This document shows, in pieces, positions 1-7,025 of a stretch of 40,601 bases of DNA; within the stretch, counting starts at the first letter, position 1, and every line of letters starts with the position of its first letter. A model generated the notes under the pieces. It saw only the letters and a program-made list of their open reading frames with translations, was not told the origin of the DNA and did no database searches. The stretch is taken from assembly GCA_024642245.1 (NCBI GenBank), contig JAHEBM010000012.1:27317-67917 (forward strand), in the 5' to 3' direction. The translations under genes and the position numbers were made by a program. Origin of the DNA: Haliea sp. (GTDB lineage Bacteria; Pseudomonadota; Gammaproteobacteria; Pseudomonadales; Halieaceae).

Positions 1-577
1 CCAGGGAGCCGGCAGATACCGTGGAATCGTCCTGCGAATCCTCCCGGGGCGTGGCTTCTGCCGCTTTGCCCGTCAACTCTGTCGGCTTGACGCGTTTGAT
101 AACAAGGAACTTCTCACCCATATCATCGTCATCGGCCAGGCCGAGGATATCAATACCCTCGGCGACCTGCCTGCTTTGGCCGGGCTTATCCAACTGGGAC
201 GTTCTCGAGTAGTCGATAGCCATGGGTTCTGCAGCCGCGTCCTTGCGCAGGGCACTTTTGCTGGTCGATGATCCCGAGCTGTTGGCGTAAATATCACTAC
301 TTTGGGTATCGGAAGAAATGACAATCTCTTCATCGACGTAATTCGCCAGGTCATCGGCGCCAGCGGCGCCCCTGGTCATGGGGCGACGGGCCACCTCCAG
401 CTCATATTCCGTAAGCCCGGCGTCGACCTGCTGCGACTGGTCAACCGCAAACAGGCGCTCCTCCGGCTCGGACAGGTCCATATCGAGTAACCAGCTCAAC
501 GTATCGTCTTGTAACTCGTCCATGGCCTCAGGTCCTTTTTTACCTGCAGAAGTTTCTCTGTTTTTATCCGTTTGCAC
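1..577 (-). CDS. acidic hypothetical protein, N-terminal part (cut by window edge)
   Basis: An open frame starts at a GTG (577) behind a clear GGAGGT at 583-588 and runs without a stop to base 1, giving 192 codons of an incomplete protein. An in-frame ATG at codon 19 is an alternative start. The visible part is hydrophilic, strongly acidic and low in complexity: a short conserved-looking segment (DTLSWLLDMDLSEPEER) near residue 25, then Ser/Asp-rich sequence, a run of four Asp and a short FLVIKRVKP stretch. It has no signal peptide or membrane segment in the visible part. It lies 43 bases after the ChpA-like gene in the same direction, so it probably belongs to the same operon. I do not recognise the family; the missing C-terminus could hold a decisive domain. 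Confidence 0.75.
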   Translation of the reverse strand, partial: MQTDKNRETSAGKKGPEAMDELQDDTLSWLLDMDLSEPEERLFAVDQSQQVDAGLTEYELEVARRPMTRGAAGADDLANYVDEEIVISSDTQSSDIYANSSGSSTSKSALRKDAAAEPMAIDYSRTSQLDKPGQSRQVAEGIDILGLADDDDMGEKFLVIKRVKPTELTGKAAEATPREDSQDDSTVSAGSL

Positions 578-620
578 GTTTTACCTCCACCATCCTGATT
601 GGCCGTCGACCGCCCCGGGC

Positions 621-3041
621 CTACTGGCTAAGCATCCCCGGCGCTGAAACCGCGCTGACAAGGTTGGGCAAGCCCTGTGACGACGAGTTCGCAACCGGCA
701 TCTGCCTGGTAAACGCCCCCGGGCGAGACCTGGCCATGGCAAAACAGCGATTCGTCAACTGCCGCACGCCCGCAACATCGAGCTCCCCGGCATTACGATA
801 AGAGGCAACCAGTGATGGCAGCGCCTCTATAACGTCGTTCACCAATGACTGCAACTTGGCATCCGCAGCAAGGTCGCCATCCAGAACCCGGTCCAGCATG
901 TCCTGTGCGGCCCAACCCAATTCACCGAGAATATTAGCGCCAACAGCACGACCGTTCCCCTTAAAAGTGTGGAAATGTCGTCTTATATCCCGCAGAGCCT
1001 GGTTTGCCTGCGGGTCGGGGGCCCACGCCTCCAACAATTGTGCCAACTCGATCACAATTTCGTCTGACTCCTCGATAAACACTTCGCGAAACTCCGGTGA
1101 AATCTCCGAGTCCTGCACTACATTCGCAGACTCTACCCGAACCGGATTGGCAACATCCGCGCCTGTCGAGACCTGCCCGAGCCAGGTATCCAGATCGGCC
1201 GCACGCTGCTCTGCGCGTTCGATCATATGTGAGGTATCATCAAGGGGGTCGCTCAATGAGCGCTGCAAGCGCAACTCTATCAGCGCGAAGGCATCGGCAA
1301 AGCAGCGGAAAGCATCGTCCTCGCGCACGCTGCCGGCCTTGCTGGCTGCCTTCAGCCACTGGTGGCACCGAGCAATCACCTCGCCTTCACGCTCCATGCC
1401 GGCAAAAGCAAGGGCGCCGGAAATGTGATCCAACAATTGCAGGGACATCTCTATTGCCTTGCGATCAGGCAAGTCTTCCAGTTCATCGAGATACTCCCTG
1501 GACAGGCGGTAGAGGAGATCGAGGTCCACTTCTCCGTTGTCGGCATCCGCGACCGCCTGCCGCAACTCTTCATGCCCGCTATCGGTCTTGTTCAGGTGGC
1601 GGTTGAGCGCCACCGTCAGGCGCATCAGGCTCTCTTCATCAAAAGGCTTTCTGGCAAGAGCGCTGGCAAGCGCCTTGCGACGAAGAATCTGGTGCAGGTA
1701 GTTCTCAACACGGCCCATATGGGCAAACGTGGCCGTGACCACACTCTCGCGCAATTCGTACTCCTTGCAGGAGAAAGAACTGGAAAGCCCGTGCTCGAGT
1801 TTATGCTCGATATCCAGCTTGACATCCACAATGCCACGGATGATGTCGTTCACTGCCTGTTCATGCTGTCCAGCCGAAGACCTGTAAAGGCCGCGGTAAA
1901 GTTCGCCCAGCTTGACTCTCACACGACGCAGAGAGTCCGCATGTCCCACTTGTCCTGCAGCATCCAGGCGGTACTCTGCCGCCTCGATACCGTCTATAGC
2001 GGTCGTATCCTGCTCCGATTCAGGCGACTCCCCCGCCCTGTGCAAGTCGTGGGCATTGATGAAATCGATTACCTTATCAAGCTTGGCCATGGCGCCGGTC
2101 AGGGCAGTAACGACCGCGTCGATATGTACCAGGCCACGACTGGCTTCATCCAGCGTGTGGTCTTCTATGCCGAAGACTTTGCGTATCTGGGCTATATGTA
2201 CTGGCTTGGACTTGCACGAGGCAATGTAAAACAGCATGTGTTGGAGCTTTTCGGCGTAATCGACCGAGGCATCCAGCTCAGCGCCGTTTTCCCTTGCGTA
2301 CTTGATCAGGAAGGCACCGGTTTTGAATATCTGGGCAATACACTCGTCCGGTACGATCAGGCCACCTGCGATACCCTCGCAAAGACCCACCATTGTAAAC
2401 CAGAAGCGCTCGGCCTCTGTCCCGGCAAAGAGCTGCTGCATTTTGCGCGCCACGCGAGCGACGGTTTTCATGCTCTCGCCGACCTTGCTTCGACGCAGCG
2501 CCATCTTCGCCATTTCCAGGTACAGCGCCAGCATTACATTGGCGCGACTTTTGATTTCCTCATCGGAGGCCGGGGTGGCGCCGCTGGTAATGCCGGCGTC
2601 CGACGGCACCTCCAGATAAAAGAAAAAGGCCGGTGGGCGCGGGCGCTCACCCAGCCAACGGCGCAAGTCATTGACATGCTGCTCCAGGCCCTGGCCGGTA
2701 TCCTGGCGAGCGCTCTGGGTGTGGGCCAGGTAGGCGGGCAGCAACTTCAGTGCCTGCATAAGCCCACCCATGGTGAGTTTTCGGCGCTCGCCGGACACCT
2801 TGTCCTTGTAAAGGAAATTCAGGCTGCGCTCCATTTCCAGCGTCAGCATTTCGCCTTTCTTCATACCGAGCGCACGCAAAGTGGACGTAATCTGGTGTAC
2901 AGCCCACATACAGTGCAGTAATGGCTTTTTCTCGGCTGGATTGTTGCTGTACTCAACCAGCGCGGACTCGGCGTTTTCCGCCTGAGCGTTCATCAACCCG
3001 ACCACCCACTTGAGGGCGACGATATCCGGTTTGCTAGCCAC
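621..3041 (-). CDS. truncated ChpA/PilL-like Hpt protein lacking kinase domains
   Basis: The 806-residue product resembles the N-terminal region of the Pil-Chp kinase ChpA: it opens with VALKWVVGLMNAQAENAE, then an MQALKLLPAYL segment close to ChpA, followed by long helical sequence. One Hpt domain lies at about residues 645-750, with the phospho-acceptor motif HTFKGNGRAVG (His691). After it come only about 55 residues. The CheA parts (dimerisation, HATPase, CheW-like, receiver) are absent; full ChpA proteins exceed 2000 residues. I place the start at GTG 3041 because GGAGG sits about 8 bases upstream; a GTG at 3071 would add 10 residues without a ribosome site. It lies downstream of pilG/I/J-like genes, as chpA does. 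Inference: a phosphotransfer or scaffold protein, not a kinase. Confidence 0.85.
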   Translation of the reverse strand: MASKPDIVALKWVVGLMNAQAENAESALVEYSNNPAEKKPLLHCMWAVHQITSTLRALGMKKGEMLTLEMERSLNFLYKDKVSGERRKLTMGGLMQALKLLPAYLAHTQSARQDTGQGLEQHVNDLRRWLGERPRPPAFFFYLEVPSDAGITSGATPASDEEIKSRANVMLALYLEMAKMALRRSKVGESMKTVARVARKMQQLFAGTEAERFWFTMVGLCEGIAGGLIVPDECIAQIFKTGAFLIKYARENGAELDASVDYAEKLQHMLFYIASCKSKPVHIAQIRKVFGIEDHTLDEASRGLVHIDAVVTALTGAMAKLDKVIDFINAHDLHRAGESPESEQDTTAIDGIEAAEYRLDAAGQVGHADSLRRVRVKLGELYRGLYRSSAGQHEQAVNDIIRGIVDVKLDIEHKLEHGLSSSFSCKEYELRESVVTATFAHMGRVENYLHQILRRKALASALARKPFDEESLMRLTVALNRHLNKTDSGHEELRQAVADADNGEVDLDLLYRLSREYLDELEDLPDRKAIEMSLQLLDHISGALAFAGMEREGEVIARCHQWLKAASKAGSVREDDAFRCFADAFALIELRLQRSLSDPLDDTSHMIERAEQRAADLDTWLGQVSTGADVANPVRVESANVVQDSEISPEFREVFIEESDEIVIELAQLLEAWAPDPQANQALRDIRRHFHTFKGNGRAVGANILGELGWAAQDMLDRVLDGDLAADAKLQSLVNDVIEALPSLVASYRNAGELDVAGVRQLTNRCFAMARSRPGAFTRQMPVANSSSQGLPNLVSAVSAPGMLSQ

Positions 3042-3093
3042 TAGATTAACCTCCAATTTTTGTCCAAGCACACACGTGGGACCAAATCCGCCA

Positions 3094-5178
3094 TCACACC
3101 CTTGCCCTGGCTGGCCCCGTGTTTTCGAGGGCGCTCATATCCTCTTCACGGTATACCCTCGGGGCAGCCCCGATCGGTTCCAGCGCTTCCAATGCGGCCT
3201 TTTCCGCCGCGGCGGCCTCGGGGCTCGCATCTGCCTTGAATTTGCCAAGGCTTTCAGCGGCGTCACGCATGGTTCTTTGCAGTCTTGCAACACCAAGTCG
3301 GGTGGCGTCACTGAACTTACCGATATCCTGGTTTCGCTCGCGTATCTGTGCCATCGAGCTATTCATATGCAGTGCGCTCACCGCCGACTGCCCTGCGGCG
3401 TCATCGACAGAGCGTATAATCGAGCTGATTGCAGCGGAGCCGGAGTTGATTTCCTCCAGCGAGCTGTCGAGTCGGTCGATATACTCCAGGATCGTGACGA
3501 CCGTTCCTACCGTATTCTCCATGCTCGAGAGATTCTCTGCTGACATGTTCTGTAACATGCGTACTTCGGAGATAATCTTGCGGCCCTCATCGCCGGCTTC
3601 CCTTAGCAGGTCTGCAATCGCCTCGGCGATGCCCAGGAATGGCCGGCCGTACTCCCCGGCCTTTTCCGCTTCAATTCTGGTATTGATCGCCACTACAGAG
3701 ATCTTTGTATTCAATGCCTGGATATATTCCGCTGCCGCCGTGACCGACTGGATAAGCTCGCCCTGGCGTTTTGCGGACTTCGAGGTCTCCTGCACCGATT
3801 CGCGTACATCAACTGAGGCCTTGGACATATCCTTGGTGAGTCCGTAACCCTGAGCTACCTGCTGGCAGTTGCGATCAGAGGTTCGGGCCGCCTCGGCTGT
3901 CGATGCCTTGATTCCTTCACTGGTGCGAACCATTTCTGTCGCCGCGGTAATGGATTCACCTACGGAACGCGTGAGCTCCTTGCCCTTCTCCACCAGTGCC
4001 CGGGCAGAAATGCCTATTTTGTTAATCTCTTCGACTGATAGTTCAAAAGGGGCACGGATATTCTGGACTAATTGTCGTTGCTGCCTGGCTGAGGAATTGA
4101 TCCTGGTGGCAATATCCTTAATCGCGGCAGTCTCTTCGGAAACACTCACCGTCAGGTTTCCGGCAGCAATCTCCTGCAGAGCGAGGTCCACGCGCTTAAC
4201 GCCTTCCTTGAGCTGGAGCGCGCGTCTGTACTGCAGGCCAACCTGTACAAGCAAGGCCAGCAGCGCAAGCGCAAGCAAGCCAGCGAGCAGGTAGCTCCCG
4301 GCGCCACTTTGCCCTTCACCCGATGGTAGTTTCTCTGTCGCTGACTTCAGCGCAGCCAGGGCCTCGGCCAGTGCCTGATCGGATGTAAGAATCACTTCCC
4401 TGGCGACAGCCGCTTCCCGCAACTGGTCGGCAGATTCGGCAATTTCTTCCACTGAGGTGGAAATGCCCGAAAACCTGCGGAATGCTGACCTGAGCGCCTC
4501 TATCGCGCTGGCATCCGTCACTTTCCTGATTTCCTGCTTATCATCACCGCGTGTCAGGGCTTCGATATTGCGCACCAGTTCCGCCGTATCGGCGCGCAGC
4601 TCCGCCGGGGCGTCGGGGTTGGCGGCACTACCCACCAGAATCCTGTTCACGTTCCGATTGATGCGCTCGTTAAGCACCAGGTTTTTAAGCGCGGCCGATG
4701 TGGTGGCCGAACCATACTTGCTGTCACGGACAATATCCGCCACCGCCAGGAAGTCGCGCTGCATGGGCTCCATACCCTGCTCGTACTCAGCGGCCACCTC
4801 CCGAACGAACGCCATCCTGGATGCCGATTCGGCAAGTGCCTGTGCGGCGCGCTTTACGGGCTGCCATGCCACGTCAAGCTGGCTCAATTGGTCTGCCAGC
4901 AGGGTCGAGTCGATGCGGCCCTTCTCTTCATCGAACAACTCAACCCGCTCGGCAAGCGCCCCGAATGCGGATTCGCTACCGCCAGCGCTTTGTAGTGCAC
5001 TGGCCTCTATTTGCGAGGCCAGCACACGCATTTCATCTACAGCCATGCGGCTTCCGGCATCGATACCCGCAATCTGCGGGCCGCCGGCCGCACTGCACAA
5101 CGCGCTCGCAAAACACGCCACGGCACCGAAAATGAGTCCCCTCACGGTAGTTGTAACCGCCATATCTTTATCGTTCAT
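3094..5178 (-). CDS. PilJ-like methyl-accepting chemotaxis receptor with degenerate tip
   Basis: The 694-residue protein has an N-terminal hydrophobic segment (about residues 12-31), a helical periplasmic region (about 32-293), a second membrane helix (about 294-316), a HAMP-like stretch, then a coiled-coil cytoplasmic domain. This is the PilJ layout. The hairpin tip keeps INTRIEAEKAGEYGRPF (about 498-514), matching the usual INAAIEAARAGEAGRGF, but the following kinase/CheW contact stretch, normally close to VADEVRKLAERS, reads IAEAIADLLREAGDEG. No methylation-receptor pentapeptide is seen at the C-terminus. The start ATG 5178 has GAGGG about 9 bases upstream and overlaps the end of the CheW-like gene by 11 bases, which suggests translational coupling. 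It is probably a sensor whose coupling to a kinase is altered or lost. Confidence 0.88.
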   Translation of the reverse strand: MNDKDMAVTTTVRGLIFGAVACFASALCSAAGGPQIAGIDAGSRMAVDEMRVLASQIEASALQSAGGSESAFGALAERVELFDEEKGRIDSTLLADQLSQLDVAWQPVKRAAQALAESASRMAFVREVAAEYEQGMEPMQRDFLAVADIVRDSKYGSATTSAALKNLVLNERINRNVNRILVGSAANPDAPAELRADTAELVRNIEALTRGDDKQEIRKVTDASAIEALRSAFRRFSGISTSVEEIAESADQLREAAVAREVILTSDQALAEALAALKSATEKLPSGEGQSGAGSYLLAGLLALALLALLVQVGLQYRRALQLKEGVKRVDLALQEIAAGNLTVSVSEETAAIKDIATRINSSARQQRQLVQNIRAPFELSVEEINKIGISARALVEKGKELTRSVGESITAATEMVRTSEGIKASTAEAARTSDRNCQQVAQGYGLTKDMSKASVDVRESVQETSKSAKRQGELIQSVTAAAEYIQALNTKISVVAINTRIEAEKAGEYGRPFLGIAEAIADLLREAGDEGRKIISEVRMLQNMSAENLSSMENTVGTVVTILEYIDRLDSSLEEINSGSAAISSIIRSVDDAAGQSAVSALHMNSSMAQIRERNQDIGKFSDATRLGVARLQRTMRDAAESLGKFKADASPEAAAAEKAALEALEPIGAAPRVYREEDMSALENTGPARARV

Positions 5179-5737
5179 CGCTTATACCCTCATTTGAAAT
5201 CCGACCCGGTGCCGCCGCATCAGACAACTCGCTGTCAGCTACCAGTTTTTCAATATCAAGAACTGCCAGGAACCGTCCACCGTCGTGGAACCCTCCCAGG
5301 CAAAAACGCGCAAAATCCTCATCGACGGACGCAGTCATGTCGCGTTCATGGAGCGGGAATTTCATGTCCCGCTCCACGTCGCTCAGGGTAATTCCAAAGT
5401 AGAAACCGGGCCGGCGGATCACCATGCAGAAATCGCGGACACGGCCCGCGTAAGGGCGGCCGCGAAAAAGGACATCGCCACTGATGATCGGCAGCAACCC
5501 GCCCATATAGGCTGCCACGCCCATCACCCATGCCTTGGTACCTGGAATCGCCGTAACCGCAGGCGTCTCCACTATCTCGGCTATTTCACCTTCCCCGATC
5601 AACAAGTGCACCCCGGCTATCCCCAGTGAGGTACCCATCCAGGTCATGGGAGGGCTCGCCAGGGCGGGTGAAGCAACGCCATTTTCGGCATATGACTGCT
5701 CCAGCACGGCCACTGCATGGCTCGCGTTAGTGGCCAC
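5168..5737 (-). CDS. PilI/CheW-like adaptor with altered signature residues
   Basis: This 189-residue protein has the CheW fold pattern: a beta-rich segment, then IAEIVETPAVTAIPGTKAW (about 52-70) corresponding to the CheW region before the signature, then GVAAYMGGLLPIIS. In typical CheW/PilI proteins that last stretch contains N-x-RG-x-x-x-PVIDL; here Met78 replaces the Arg that contacts the receptor and Ser86 replaces the Asp. A N-terminal extension of about 35 residues is Ala/Ser-rich. The GTG start at 5737 lies 3 bases after the response-regulator stop. Position between pilG-like and pilJ-like genes matches pilI. The fold assignment is sure; whether it still joins receptor to kinase is doubtful. 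Confidence 0.85.
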   Translation of the reverse strand: MATNASHAVAVLEQSYAENGVASPALASPPMTWMGTSLGIAGVHLLIGEGEIAEIVETPAVTAIPGTKAWVMGVAAYMGGLLPIISGDVLFRGRPYAGRVRDFCMVIRRPGFYFGITLSDVERDMKFPLHERDMTASVDEDFARFCLGGFHDGGRFLAVLDIEKLVADSELSDAAAPGRISNEGISDER

Positions 5738-5740
5738 GGA

Positions 5741-6151
5741 TCAGGCAGCCTTCCGCTTGCTCGTGTGCTTGTGTATCAGCTGCCGCAGTACCCGCTCCGG
5801 CGGTATTTTCGTGACATGGGCGGTAGCGCCGCGAGCCTGCCCCTTGGCGATGTCAAATATGCCGTCCGAGGAAGACAACATGACCACCGGCGTATTGCGG
5901 GTGTCTTCCGCATTACGAATAAGGGTACAGGTCTGGTAGCCGTCCAGTTCCGGCATGGTGATGTCGAGAAAGATCAGATCCGGCTTGAAACGCCTGAGCA
6001 TACCCAGCGCTTTATAGCCGTCTTCCGCACATTCGACTTCACAACCCATGCCCTTGAGGGTATGGGACATCATCATGCGAATTGTCTTGGCATCGTCCAC
6101 GATAGCGATCTTGACGCCCGCTATATCAAATTCTTCATTTTGTTCAGTCAT
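5741..6151 (-). CDS. PilG-like single-domain response regulator
   Basis: A stand-alone receiver domain of 136 residues, closest in motif to PilG: VDD near the start (Asp19, Asp20), phospho-acceptor Asp63 in FLDITMPELDGYQTC, MLSSSDGIFDIAKG, and the conserved Lys115 in VTKIP. All residues needed for phosphorylation are present, unlike the other partners in this cluster. I choose ATG 6151 because the preceding in-frame sequence (up to 6241) is not receiver-like and GGGGA lies just upstream. It is the only response regulator here; canonical Pil-Chp clusters carry PilG and PilH. Inference: it is phosphorylated by a kinase outside the window or through the Hpt of the ChpA-like neighbour. Confidence 0.92.
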   Translation of the reverse strand: MTEQNEEFDIAGVKIAIVDDAKTIRMMMSHTLKGMGCEVECAEDGYKALGMLRRFKPDLIFLDITMPELDGYQTCTLIRNAEDTRNTPVVMLSSSDGIFDIAKGQARGATAHVTKIPPERVLRQLIHKHTSKRKAA

Positions 6152-6379
6152 TGTCGTCCCCAGCTCCAGGTCCACTCGTGTGTTGCACAACACAACACAG
6201 GTTGCGACCACAGTATTTGCGGGGCAGCGGGAAACCATCAAGGAAAAACTGGAGTTTTCTGGAGAAACTGGACTTTTCCGGGAAAGAACCGGAATGCAAC
6301 GATAATACCTGGCGATCTGCCGGATTACCGACTCGCCAAATCGCCCCGATGCCTTTAGTTCCGCGGCTTTCGGGCGTAC
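6152..6379 (-). promoter_or_regulatory. spacer with direct repeats upstream of the pilG-like gene
   Basis: This 228-base gap is the largest inside the cluster. It contains two 17-base direct repeats of the form AAACTGGAsTTTTCyGG at 6246-6262 and 6265-6281, differing at two positions with a 19-base period, and an inverted repeat GTGTTG-CA-CAACAC at 6180-6193 followed by a further AACAC. No coding frame in it looks real. It could hold an internal promoter with operator sites, or an mRNA leader; no confident -35/-10 pair was found. Confidence 0.4.
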
Positions 6380-7015
6380 TTAGCCGGCCGGGAACATATA
6401 GTTTCTGAAGGGCTCAAGATGGCCCGGCTGGAAGTCCTGCAACTCGTAAATATTGAATTTCTGCATCAGCGTAAGGCAGCGCTGGAATACCTTGTCGGCA
6501 TCGTAGGCAGACGGCGGGATGGCATACTCCGCCGTCAATTGAGCGAAAATCATGGAGGCGATTTCCCGCCGGGTCTTGTCCTCCCTGTACATGCTGTTGC
6601 TAATGGGCGAGGACACAATAGGTGAACCGTAGACCAGAAAGGCCTCCCAGCGCCGCACATCCTGGCTGTCTTCCAACTGGGCCACAAGAAATTTGACCAT
6701 ATTGTGCAGATCAAGCCGCGAGGGAAGTACGTCCTTCTGCAACCAGTTGCGCACATCCGACTCACGCCATGCGCTGTTGATACCCATGACACCCAGCACC
6801 CGCCCCTCGGTTTGGGCTGGAACCGTTCCCGCCAGGTCCCACAGCATATTGAGCCGCGCCGAGAAGCCCAGACACAAGGGCAGCTGGCTATCCGCCAGCC
6901 TCTGGTACTCCTGTGCGTACACCTGCACCGATTTCTTTTCACCCAGCGAGCTGCCGTCGCCCCCCGCATCGGTCGACTCTTTACCTGGTTTTGCTGGTTT
7001 TACTGCCATAGCCAT
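6380..7015 (-). CDS. conserved-looking hypothetical protein, no family recognised
   Basis: A 211-residue soluble protein starting MAMAVKPAKPGKE; the second ATG at 7009 is equally possible. Residues 1-35 are Lys/Gly/Ser-rich and probably disordered; the rest is a compact alpha-helical domain with segments such as LPLCLGFSARLNMLWDLAG and a Trp-rich region (SAWRESDVRNWLQKDVLP). It has no signal peptide, membrane helix or zinc motif. It begins 10 bases after the stop of the AAA+ gene and runs in the same direction, so the two are probably co-transcribed. The function is unknown; its fixed place beside chemosensory-type genes makes it a candidate new component. Confidence 0.8.
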   Translation of the reverse strand: MAMAVKPAKPGKESTDAGGDGSSLGEKKSVQVYAQEYQRLADSQLPLCLGFSARLNMLWDLAGTVPAQTEGRVLGVMGINSAWRESDVRNWLQKDVLPSRLDLHNMVKFLVAQLEDSQDVRRWEAFLVYGSPIVSSPISNSMYREDKTRREIASMIFAQLTAEYAIPPSAYDADKVFQRCLTLMQKFNIYELQDFQPGHLEPFRNYMFPAG

Positions 7016-7025
7016 GGTGTCCCGG

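Noticed and set aside
1362..2921. 519-residue plus-strand frame opposite the ChpA-like gene
   Set aside because: It is a mirror of a well-supported minus-strand gene with Hpt and ChpA-like motifs; its own sequence shows no domain, ribosome site or signal.
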